From Galbula dea (Eukaryota > Chordata > Aves > Piciformes > Galbulidae), in assembly GCA_013399015.1 (NCBI GenBank), contig VWZX01006713.1, forward strand, positions 372,001 through 436,000: a stretch of DNA of 64,000 nucleotides, read 5' to 3'. The translations under genes were made by a program, and so were the position numbers. How positions within the stretch are numbered: position 1 is the stretch's first letter; every line of letters begins with the position of its first letter. Of the stretch, positions 1 to 10,700 are shown piece after piece. A model generated the notes under the pieces. It ran no database searches. It was given only the letters and a program-made list of their open reading frames with translations, and was not told where the DNA came from.

Positions 1-471
1 GTCCTAAGGGTCACTAATCAGTCAAGAAGCATAGTCAGGACCCTGAATTTTAGAAAAGCAAATTTCCAGCTCTTTAGTGAGTTACTCAGCAGGATACCCT
101 GGGAAACAGTCCTCAGGGACAGGGAAGCAGAACAGAGCTGGCAGATCTTTAAGGACGCTTTCCATAGAGCACAAGAGCTCTTGATCCCCAGGTGTAAGAA
201 ATCTAGCAGGAAAGGGAAGAGACCAGCATGGCTGAGTAAAGACCTGCTGGTCAAATTAAAAAACAAGAAGGAGCTGCACAGGCAGTGGAAACAGGGACAG
301 GGAACCTGGGAAGAGTATAGGGATGCTGCCCAATGGTGTAGAGATGAGGTCAGGAAGGCCAGGGCACAGCTGGAGCTGAACTTGGCAAGGGATGCAAAGA
401 ATAACAAGAAGGGATTCTACAGGTACATCAATGAAAGGACCTGGACAGGCTGGAGAGGTGGGCCCAGATGA
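1..471 (+). pseudogene. CR1 ORF2 fragment, endonuclease-RT linker region
   Basis: Frame 1 is open from the first base of the window to the stop at 469-471 (156 codons). It reads typical CR1 ORF2 linker sequence: T-L-N-F-R-K-A-N-F, S-R-I-P-W-E, R-P-A-W-L-S-K-D-L, E-L-N-L-A-R-D-A-K and K-G-F-Y-R-Y-I-N-E. After about 436 the frame is shifted into the reading frame of a much later part of ORF2. The last dozen codons (R-T-W-T-G-W...) are therefore an out-of-frame artefact of the deletion junction. Confidence 0.85.
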
Positions 472-580
472 ACCTCATGAGGTTTAACAAGACCAAGTGC
501 AGGGTCCTGCACCTGGGTTGGAACAATCCCCACTATCAATATAGGCTGAGGAGATAGAGAGCAGCCCTGCAGAAAGGGAC

Positions 581-1021
581 TTGGGGGTGTTGGTGAACGA
601 GAAGCTGGACATGAGCAAACAGTGCGTGCTGGCAGCCCAGAAAGCAAATCGCATCCTGGGCTGCATCAAAAGAAGTGTGACCAGCAGATGGAGAGAGGTG
701 ATTCTGCCACTTTGCTCTGCTCTGGTGAGACCTCAGCTGGAATACTGTGTTCAGCTCTGGAGCCCCCAACACAGAAAGGACATGGAACTGACAGAGTGGG
801 TCCAGAAGAGGGCTATGAAAATAATCAGGGGACTGGAACACCTCCCCCACGAAGACAGGATGAGGGAGATAGGATTGTTCAGCCTGGAAAACAGAAGGCT
901 TCGGGGGGACCTAATACTGACCTTCCAGTACCTGAGGAGGACTTACAAAAATGCTGGAGAGGGCCTGTTTACAAAGGCCTGTAGTGAAAGGACAAGGGGT
1001 AATGGCTTTAAATTAGAGTAG
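581..1021 (+). pseudogene. CR1 ORF2 fragment, C-terminal region
   Basis: This 146-codon frame reads the CR1 ORF2 C-terminus: G-V-L-V-N-E-K-L-D-M-S, C-V-L-A-A-Q-K-A-N-R-I-L-G-C-I-K, E-V-I-L-P-L-C-S-A-L-V-R-P-Q-L-E-Y-C-V-Q and R-R-L-R-G-D-L-I. The related sequence at 438-555 is in another frame and contains a stop (TAG after A-G-A at about 553). The frame also stops early at 1019-1021, where intact elements continue. It is a broken coding remnant. Confidence 0.85.
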
Positions 1022-2149
1022 ATTTAGATTAGATATTAGGAAAAAGTTCCTTACCATGAGGGTAGTGGAACACCAGAACAGGTTGCCCAGGGAGGTGGTT
1101 GAGGCCCCGTCCCTGGAGGCATTCGAAGTGAGGCTAGACAAGGTTCTGAGCAACCTGATTTAGTTGGAGATGTCCCTGCTCACTATAGGGGGGTTGGACG
1201 AGATAACCTCTGAGGTCCCTTCCAACCCAGATGATTCTCAGATTCTGATTGATTCTCTGATGTCATGGTGACCTCAGCAGGGTTATGTCCATTTCCAACA
1301 GTTAACTCAAACCAAATATTTCATATCTAATTAAAAAAAAAAAGGAGGGAAAGATTTAGAAGCTTTCTGTTGAGTCCTTTTCTGCATGCTACAAATGGGA
1401 TTCTTCAAGCCCACATGGAGGTGGTTATTATGCCAGAAATTCAGTGAGAAATGATCAGCTTATTTAGGCATCCTTAGAAATTTTTAGTTTTCACATTGAA
1501 GAACCTCAGTTTAAGCCTGCTACCTCTGAAGTCAATTTAAACCCTCACTAAATGCAACAGAATATTTATTTCCTGTCTTCTGGAGGTGGTGTGTGCACCA
1601 AGTGTAGACTAACAGGTCTGTTACCCCCAAGTTTAGCTTAAATTAGGATGCGGTTGCACAGCTAAGCCAAGCTTCAGTCAGGTTTTGGCGGACACAAACC
1701 GTGGTTGCCATCCACTCGTTCCCCACCCCTTCCATCTTTTCTACTGGCACCAGTGCTCATGGGATTGGGTGGTAAAGCAATCTGGCTGAAAAGTAACCTT
1801 CCTGAGAAAAATCAGCCACTTTCATCTGGATCAGGCCCCTGACCAGGCATACTGTGCCCACTGTGCCATCAGTTTTGGCTGAAGTGAAGCAGCATTCTGG
1901 ATATCACTGCATGCTTTCAGCAGCAATGGTTTTAAAATACCAGGCGACTTCTCCCAACCCAGCTGTCCATGGCGAGACACAAGGAATGAAGACTGCAGCA
2001 GTGAAACCTGTAGAGCAACTTTTGTGCTCAAAGGGCTATACAAGCTTATACAAATATTAAACTGTAAAGACCACAGCTGCAGTTGGAAGAGCTCTAATTG
2101 TGCTTAAATCCCAGCAAATACAGCACTGGGACCTGAAACTTCTGTCACA

Positions 2150-2269
2150 GGACCAAATTCTGATGGTTTCTGTTCACATTCAGTGAGAACCCTGCTGCAG
2201 TCCAAAGGCTGAGATGCTAAGGAGTACTTTGGTATAAGGATGGCTGTATCCAGACCAGAATTTGCCCCA
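2150..2269. repeat. Old palindromic (MITE-like) repeat, GGACCAAATTCTG ends
   Basis: The block starts GGACCAAATTCTGA and ends CCAGAATTTGCCCC, which is a near-complementary inverted terminus (11 of 14 positions). The interior contains TTTGGTATAAGG near 2229. This matches my memory of palindromic non-autonomous repeats common in turtle, crocodilian and bird genomes. I do not assign a Repbase name. Confidence 0.5.
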
Positions 2270-5200
2270 GATGCCCAGCCTTTAGGCATGACTGTTTGCT
2301 CATCACAAGTCACCCATGCTGCATACCTCCATCTGGCAAGAGTAAGTACTCCTAATTGAATATATATGATTGCTCAGTGTCGCAAGATTCCTCTCCAGAA
2401 GGACCTCAGGCCAAATTTCACTCACAAATGCATCTATGCAACTTGCAGTTACACAACTGAGAGTCATGTATTCATATCCCAGGGTAGGAAAAGTACTCCT
2501 GATGACCCATCCTTCCCCTCCTTTTTTGCCCATACTTACAAAGTAATTATGGTGCAACAATTATTGTCCTTAACATAATACAAGGTTTCTGCTGACTCCC
2601 TACAGGTGCAGGGAAGAGCTTCCTCATCCCCATGCTCCCTTATCCTTTTCAAACAATAGAACCTGGACCCTGTGAAAGACAGCAGAATGCAGCAGTACTC
2701 AGCTCCCAGCTGCTGTCCCTTCTACTGATGCTTGAGCTAAACCAGTTACCAGGCTTGGATTTGTGAGTTTTTCTTTATGGTCAAATTAGGAGCAATCATT
2801 GGATACCTGTTTATTTATTCTACTTTTGGGGCTGTTTTGATGGGGTGATAGGGAGTAGGAGTCTTCTTTTTCCTCTCAGTTTTCTGTTGTATGAAACATG
2901 CTTTTCTGGGCAAATGTCACCTAGCAAACTTTCTGCCTTTGTGCAACACCTGGACAGCCCTTGTGCTCCTCTACTCTCTCCTGCCACATACTGAAATCAC
3001 TAAGACTTTCTGCCTTTCTCTTAATGACTTTAGGCTTGTTACAGATGGACAGGTGATGTTGAAGGGAGGATAGGGGAGAGAAGCTGTGGTGCATAGCAGG
3101 TGTTCTCCAGGGCCTCTTTTCATTGTAAACTTTTATTTCACAGTTACTGTGAACTGCAGGAGGCAGGGTTTGGTGATGTGGGTGGTCTTTCTCAGCCCTT
3201 TCCATTGACAATCTAAAGCAAGTCTCCTACTGTCTGCAACATGTACATTAAATACTATGTCTCCTCTCCTACCATAGCTCTTTTTTACTTCAGTAGAGTT
3301 ATTTCTGATGCACACTGGAAAGCAGAAAGAGAAGGAAAAATGAAATCAGGCTCAGTCCTGTAGTGAAACACACTGTCTCTCAAAGCATGAAACTATGAAC
3401 ACCTTTTTATTTTTAAGACCAGTTCAAATTCTATTAAGGGAGCAGAAGAAACATATTCATTGAGCAATGACAAAACATTCACCTCCAAGTGGATTTTCTA
3501 AGAGGCTGCTGAGAGCTTTGTATGGTACCCAAAACTAAAAGTTTGTAATGGAAAGTGCTGACAAACTACAACTATATACAGATCATCTTTTCTAAACAAA
3601 AATAAAGTGATTTATAACATCCATTTAAAGTGACCAAAACCTCACTGCTCACTCATTGTCATCTCTGCTTCTTAAAAAGTGCATGACTTCCTAAAATGCT
3701 TTCCAACAAACACAAAGAGTAGCAGTTACAAGATTAATGATTATTTCATTTGTAAGGTACTTTCCTTTAGAGATCTGCACTGTATTTGAAAATACACCTG
3801 AAAAAGTTGTCTGAAGCTAGTAGAATGATTTCTCTTGGTCTGGACCAGGTACTTTACTTCCTTTTCTGGCATTTTTACCACTAGATACATTATCATAACT
3901 AAGTGAAAGGCTTTCCTTGTTCCTTAAGTTACACCTTTGGATCATTCACAGCTTTCAGGAAAAGCTGTATTTATTTTTAATTCTATAAACTCTGAATCAC
4001 CTGAATGTAACCTGACCTAGCCACATCCTCCTCCTCCTAAAGGAGGTACCTCCCCTAACTCATCAACCCACAGAAAATTATAGGATGATCACCTGCCACA
4101 AAAAATATTTTCTGTCTTTGTCACTATACTGGAAAAAGAAGATTAACAACAAAATCTGTTACATTTATTTATTTGAGGCAAAGCCTTATCTGCACTCTTA
4201 GAGGCAGTTGGCTGATGCAAAGCAATGGGCAGATCCCCAAGTACAGCACCGTTTGCAGCCCTGGATCACTGCAAACATCTGAGCACAAGGACTTCTCACC
4301 ATGCACTTCACAGTCATTGCTGTATAGGGCTTCACTGGGATTAGAAGAAAAAAGGGAAGGCAGTTTTGCCTAACCACAGTATGACTGCACAAAGTTGAAG
4401 GAGAACTCCTACAAGCCAGCGTCTTTGTAAATGCCGAGTTCTGTCAGCACAGCAATGCCTTGAGATTTATTTTTACTTGAGACAGCTGAAAAAAATGTCT
4501 ATCTCCCTTACTTTTTTCTTCTTTACTTATTTCAGATGGTCAATGGGGAAAAGATTTGGGTATCTGGCATCTAGAGAGACCTGCTTGCAGTTCAGAGACC
4601 TCAGCAGCATTGAGTTCAGCACACTAAGGTGAGACTCAGAGCACAGAAATTCACCTGAATCTAAAAGTGCACATGAAAAGGCTACTCCAAGAACCAGACA
4701 CTGACAGTATGCTATAAGCATGGTAGAATCTGGTTCAGTCCCTTCACTTTTCCAAATTTAGAGGACAGAACAATTTATAATAAATTTCTAGTTTCAGAAG
4801 TCACTTTAAGAATCTGACTCTGTTTAAACTCAAAATGCAATGTACTAAAAATGGGGGGAGGGTATCTCTGTTGCCTCCTTCCCACAACTTAAAACACACC
4901 AGCTATTAAAGCAGCAAGATATTTAAATGACTATTCATTCTGATTTTTTTTTAAAGCAGTGCTAGGCTTTCACCTGTATCATTATTATGTAGGCAGTGAC
5001 AGATGGCAATGGAAAAATATAAAATAACTCTTAGAGTATTAACTTTTTTTCAGTACCGTATGTGTCAGATTCTTTAGCATAAATAAATGGCATTACACAG
5101 TCTCATTAAATCTATACATCTGTGTAGTAACTTGCAATTTATGGATATTTTCTGACACAATGTTCAAACCAACAGGTTTAGCTCACATGTTTCTTTTCTC

Positions 5201-5350
5201 ACCATGCCATCTCCAAGTCACCAGAAAAGCAAACAAAAGCAAAACCCCACAGTAAATATTCCTGAAGAATTCTGTGAGAAGATTTGCTATTCATCATCTA
5301 CATATTTAAAGGAATAAGAAGGGAAGAGGGTGGTGGGATGATGGAAGAAA

Positions 5351-5367
5351 GGGGCTGGGGGGGGGGG
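5351..5367 (+). repeat. G-rich run
   Basis: Four G, CT, then eleven G in a row. It is low-complexity DNA. Confidence 0.8.
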
Positions 5368-5463
5368 TTGGCAAGTAAACCAGATAATTAGGTACCTAAA
5401 CATTTACATACCTAACAAGTAAGGAATGCTTCCTCAAATTAGATTAAAACAGTAAGAATGGGG

Positions 5464-5478
5464 ACACACACACACACA
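5464..5478. repeat. (CA)n microsatellite
   Basis: A short perfect AC/CA dinucleotide run of about seven units. Confidence 0.85.
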
Positions 5479-7007
5479 TATTTTCTCATATAAACCACCT
5501 GAACACCAAAAGCACCCACCACATTTTCACCACAGTACCCAAGAGTGCTAAGCAGATACCCCCATTGAATACTCAAAGAAAAAAGAACTAGGGACTGCAG
5601 GACTGAACCCCAAGCTGAACCATTTCAGACTGCTGAGGAGGTCATACAATGCACCAGCAACAGAACAAGCTGAAAGACGCTGCAAGCAGCTTTGAGGGCC
5701 GCTCATTATTATTCCAGAAGAGTCAAAAGGATCATCAAAAAGCATCAAGGAAGGTCCTCCTTTGCCTTGTTCTAGCTTCTGCAGCCTCAGTTACATGGGG
5801 AGAGCAGGGACACTGCTCCTCCTGGGGCACAGTGCCCTGAGGAAGGTGGGAAAGGAAGGGAGAGCTAGTTTCTACATTTGTGCAAATAAACTTACTCCTG
5901 GGAGTGCTCCCAGGGATACTATCATTCATCCTTGAGCAGGAGCAGGGTTGCTGCAGGGACTTCATAGCTGCTACAGTCTGTCTCAGGTAAAGAGTCTCTT
6001 TTTGGGCAGCAAGCTGTCCTTGGGAGCCCACCCTTTAACACAACACTGTATTGGTCCAGGTTGGTGGAATGGGATGCAGCAGCACTCATTGTTAGAAAAC
6101 ATTCATTAAAGATGTCAACAAAAGATAAAAATCCATAAACATAGCTGCAGTGAAAGAACAAGCACCTGCCAAGGAGGAGTACAGCAGCCCTGCAACAACA
6201 TTCCCAACTGCTGCGTTTCAAAAGCTACCTCCTTTCCAACTCCTGTGATAGTACCTTTGGAGTTGTTCTCCAAAGAGCCCCAATGGATCTGGAGAGCTGT
6301 TAATACCTTCAAAATATCACAGAGCATCAAGAAATGCTTCTGCCTTAATATCAAGTCACATCTTACAAACTCCAACCTCATGTACGTGACACGTTCCCAT
6401 TGGAAAGCTTAAATCTGGCATGAGCAGCAAGTTCTGCATGTCACCCTTTTGTCTCCTTGGGTAAAGGATCTGTTGGGAGCTATTTAGGTACTGGCTCTTT
6501 TCCTCTAGGAGGAGTTGGTATCTCTGCCTAAAATTAAGATTGCTTGACACTTCCTACGATGAGGCCCTGTTTTTACTTGCTTATCACTTTGCCAGAAACA
6601 ATTTAGGCTAAAATTTATAGGCAATATTTCAATTCCTTTGTGTGAAACTGCGAATCAAAACAGTTCAGCTGATTCTGATGAAGAGGCCAGAGAAACCACC
6701 ATCCCTGGTTTCAGCATTCAAGTAAGGTGATCCATGGTCAGACAACCTAATTAAGATTGATTTCCTATGCATTTGTACCCAGAGTCTTTTTCAAGACCTC
6801 TTTCCTTGCAGTAATCCCAACTGGGTTACCTGCTTCCAAACAGGACGAGTAACATCTCAATAACACTTCCCTTTCCCCTTGCTAACGAAGGCCAGCAATC
6901 CCAAGAGATTCTCTGACCATGCCCCAAATTTCACCTCATGAGTACACTACTTCTGTTGTGTCAGTTCAAGAAAAGTGAGACCCAGAGCCACAAAACATCA
7001 CTGCCAT

Positions 7008-7101
7008 GCCTTACTACTTAGAGGGTCCTGCTGTGGCAGGGGGGTTAGACTGGATGATCTTTCGAGGTCCCTTCCAACTCCTAACATACTGTGATACTCT
7101 G
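7008..7101 (+). mobile_element. CR1 LINE 3' end fragment
   Basis: CR1 3' tail on the plus strand: CCTGCTGTGGCAGG, GGTTAGACTGGATGATCT, GAGGTCCCTTCCAACTCC, then ACATACTGTGATACTCTG. It is 5'-truncated. It is the same 3' subfamily as the copies at 10599, 29208 and 35843. Confidence 0.9.
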
Positions 7102-8542
7102 TTTTCGAGGATAGGTCATATATATTTAAAAATCATTACTCACTGCAATGAAAAGAAGGAAGGACAGAAAAAAAAAGGAAAGAATTTGGCATCTAAGAGC
7201 TTCACTAAAGCTCTTTAAAGTGCATAATTCCACCACCGTACCGTACATAGCACTCAATCTCTGAGGAGTCATTATCCATGGATTGGAAGCCAGTGTGAAT
7301 ATACACACAGTCAATATAATGTTGTGCTTGCTGCTGCTGCATCTCTCTTTTTTTTTTTTCTTATCTTTTTTTCTTTTCTTTTTTTTTAAATCAATTTTAA
7401 TTGTTGTGGATCTATTTCTGCTAATAAAAGAGAGTGAACCAATTCTGGTCGGATAGATTTCTGGATACGGAAAATGAGTGAGCAAAACATGTGAGAGTAC
7501 TTACTGTATTACCAGAAATATTTATAAATGGCTCTTCCCTCCCTCAGCTGGCAGAATATCAAAGCACTGAGGAAGCAGCACGGATGGCTTCTGAAGGGAT
7601 GGAGAAAGCAAAAAGTCCATTCCTTCATCATCAACCTGGGAAAGCAATGCCACAGAGCTCTGGCAGAAGCCCAGGCTGGAACTGCTCTAACAGCCACATC
7701 TCTTATCAAAGGGCTAACAATGTTCTAGGCACAAATAGTACTAGAAAGGATCACAAATGAGCCTCTGCAGGGCATATATATATAATGTGTATACTGGGTT
7801 ATGACAACATATGAACTGGAGACCCAAGGTTTTTTGCATTTCTAAGGTGCTTCCCAGGACTGTCAGTCATTCCAGCTGAAGACACTCATTTTCTGAAGGC
7901 CTGATACTGATATAAACCAAGACCAGCCTAGACTCTGAGCTTGACAATAGTGTGGCCTTCTCTACAAAACACAGCAGTATCACAATGCATTAGGTGTATT
8001 TATAGCAGCAAAAGAAAAATGTGGAGACAAGCACGTTTTCAAGAGGCACACAGAAAATCTTCCACATCCTTGCACAAGAACTTGTCTAAGGAAATAAAAA
8101 AAAGGACTCTGTACCACCAGCTCCTGCAAACAAAGTTTCTGCAGAGGTACACACACAGAGCTGTACCGGGATGCAGATTCCTGGCATGAACATGTGCTTT
8201 TGCATAACTCATACCTGCACACAGACCAACGAGGCTTTCTAGAATTGGATTAAGCAAATACACATTCTGAGCTTTCTCTAACAGCATGATTTGTTTCCAC
8301 ATATCCCACTCGTGTTAACAGAAAGGCATACAGGCCAACTGTGGTCTGCAGATTTACCTGGGGGGAGATGAGCACCCCGTTGGGCTCCCGTGCTCCCAGC
8401 TGTCCCTGTGTACAGCCAGGCGCTTGCAGCGATGGCCGGGCTGCAGGAGTATCCCGAGCCTGCTGTTTCTTCCCATCGGTGGAGAACTACAATAAGATGC
8501 ACCAATTCCCAAGTTAGCTTGTGCATGTGAAAACGCCTGGGG

Positions 8543-8646
8543 GGTCCTGATTCAGTGCAATACTTAAGCAATCGCTGATCTTTAACGTTAAAGTCAACAG
8601 GACTTCGGTACATACATAGGTAATTACATGAATTCATCACTGGGCT
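8543..8646. repeat. Old palindromic repeat, GGTCCTGATTCAG end
   Basis: It begins GGTCCTGATTCAGTGCAA, then has CTTAAGCA, TTTAACGTTAAAGTCAACAG and GGACTTC. The right end (GAATTCATCACTGGGC) is only loosely complementary to the left. It resembles the 'CCTGATTCAGCAAAGCACTTAAGCA' type of palindromic repeat remembered from crocodilians and turtles. It is related to 40530-40614. Confidence 0.5.
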
Positions 8647-10202
8647 GAGCAAGCATGTTCCAGCTCACAAAAGCAATGAAAGGACAATGTGCAGGAAGAA
8701 CGAAAAGCCTTCAGGAAAGGATTAGTAGTGTCACAAGTTAAACATCTCCTCCCTGATGACATACAGGATCGGGTCAACTGTGCAGACAAGCGAGAACGCT
8801 CTAGCATGAAGTTAGAAATGGTAATAACCTGCTCAAACTACTGCCTGTAGTAGCATTTCAGGTAACAAATACAGAATACTAATGTACAATCAGCAACAGT
8901 TTAATAGCTCTCCTGTACAGAAGAGGTAGAGATTTGTCAGTGTTTAACTGCGTATCATTTCTACTCCAGATCTCCTACTTGGCTGTTTTAACTTACCTAG
9001 TAGATTTAAGCATAAGAAATAACAATAAACTTCTCTCTGTAATCAACCTCTGAAACCCTGCAACTCTTGCTTTATGGTTCTAAAAATCATAACCTAGGAG
9101 GGCAATAATCCAATAGAGTTATGCTGTCATTAACAGTCTACTGAATTACAACAAATAATGCAGAAAGACCCGAGTGACAACTCCACCCCTGTACTTTAAA
9201 AATAGATAACAGGGGTTTGGTGACAATATGAACACATTTCAGTTATATAGTACTAAGAAACCTACCACTAGTTATGACCAATCTTGGCTTGTTTGGTTTT
9301 GGTCTTGTTTGTTTGGCTTTTTTTTAAAAAGCATTATTAAAAACATTGTCATAATCCACACTAAATATACAAGCTCCTCAGATGATTGTGTCTTCTCATA
9401 AGTACAGGAAATACCAAGAATTTACAGTAGGTCATTTGAGTACCCTTGCTCACAGCAAGCAGAAAATAGTTCAACACCTGCTGAAATAATTGCCAAGCAA
9501 GGATAAGATAAAGATATAAACCAAATTTATTGGCTGTCTAGCAGACTTTACATTCAATTTTCTCTTGTCACATTCTCATCAAGGGTATGTACTTGCACAC
9601 TTCTAGTTGCAAAGGTTGCTATCAGAACCGTGTCAGATCCAACTAACCTGGTGCCAAATCTGATCCGAGGGGTTCAGGAAGGCAGTATGTATACTCCCAG
9701 GTAGGCCATATAATTTTATACATCACATGTGATGCTTCATTTATCTGCTTTCATGTGCATACTGGATCCATTGATTTCCTTTAATGTTCCTGAGCATTCA
9801 TAACCATCATTATTCATGCACATATACTGAACATGCATTGCAGAAAGTCACTTGTTCATATAAACAATGCCTCGTTACTACTCCGTTGTTAAGTTTCTGG
9901 CCTGGGGCTTTGGGATCATTGGCTTCCTTAAAGACATCATCAACAGGGGATTCTCACTCTAGGGTAAGAATAAAGCATCCACCATGAGGCAAAGCCTATG
10001 ATGCTTAAAGCTTGAAGATTTATTTTAGGCAGCTGCACCCCGCACACACGGAGGTGGAATATTCCAAACTTTCAGTTCTGGTGGGAGACATAAGGCAAAT
10101 AAGAGTTTTTGCAATGACTACTGAAGACAAAAAGAAAGAACTTACTATATGGGTCAAACCAACAGAAACATTTCATTTGCTCTGAAAATAACTGGAGTTG
10201 AC

Positions 10203-10260
10203 TCCAGACATTTATTTGAGGGAAATAAAAATCCAGACATTTATTTGAGGGAAATAAAAA
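10203..10260. repeat. 29-bp exact tandem duplication
   Basis: The unit at 10203-10231 (starts TCCAGACATTTATTTGAGGG) is repeated without change at 10232-10260 and followed by an A-run. It is probably a recent replication slip. Confidence 0.9.
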
Positions 10261-10598
10261 AAAAAAGAAAATCCAAACCCCAACATTTCTGAAGTTGTAT
10301 AACCTCCCCCCTTTAAGTGCTGGCCCTTTTGAACTAAAAGACATCATTTTGAAACAAACATGGAAATATTTTCTACTTTTAAACATCAATCTGCTTTTCC
10401 ACTTTGCTAAAGCATCTTCTCCCTCACCATTTTCATCTAACTTGACTCAAATTTAATTCTGGTCCCTCTCACAAGCTGCCTTTTTTGACAAATTTATCAT
10501 TTGTCATTTCCACCTAGTCATTTCCACAGCAAGATGTAAGGATACAAACTAGTCTCAGGCTAGTCTTCTGCATGAGGAATGAAGGAAGCAATGAAGTC

Positions 10599-10700
10599 AC
10601 AGAACCACACAGAATCACAGAATGTTAGGGGTTGGAAGGGACCTCGAAAGATCATCTAGTCCAGCTTCCCTGCCAGAGCAGGATTCCTTACAGTAGGTCA
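10599..10700 (-). mobile_element. CR1 LINE 3' end fragment
   Basis: Reverse-oriented CR1 tail: AGAATCACAGAATGTTAGGG, GTTGGAAGGGACCTCGAAAG, ATCATCTAGTCCAG, CTGCCAGAGCAGGATTCC and ACAGTAGGTCA. It is 5'-truncated. Confidence 0.93.

Larger units (their letters stand above)
1..1262 (+). mobile_element. CR1 LINE, 3' half with internal deletion (copy A)
   Basis: This is a CR1 non-LTR retrotransposon running off the left edge. It carries the endonuclease-to-RT linker of ORF2 (1 to about 436). It then jumps directly to the C-terminal region of ORF2 (from about 438, reading D-L-D-R-L-E-R-W-A-Q-M-N), and ends in the CR1 3' untranslated tail (GAGGTCCCTTCCAACCCAGA, then degenerate GATTCT repeats at 1233-1262). 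The reverse-transcriptase core with its catalytic motif is missing. The copy is non-autonomous. Its 3' 235 bp closely match the copy at 36124-36357. Confidence 0.95.
1263..7007. other. IKZF2 intron 3 segment, no gene recognised
   Basis: This is AT-rich intronic sequence with no coding exon or RNA gene that I recognise. It holds the old palindromic repeat at 2150-2269, a second sequence with a similar terminus near 2408 (GGCCAAATTTCACTCAC) whose other end I could not find, a G-run and a short CA repeat. Confidence 0.6.
7102..10598. other. IKZF2 intron 3 segment, no gene recognised
   Basis: Intronic sequence. It includes T-rich low complexity near 7350-7390, the old repeat at 8543 and a tandem duplication at 10203. 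A somewhat GC-rich patch lies at about 8359-8465. No exon was supported. Confidence 0.6.
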
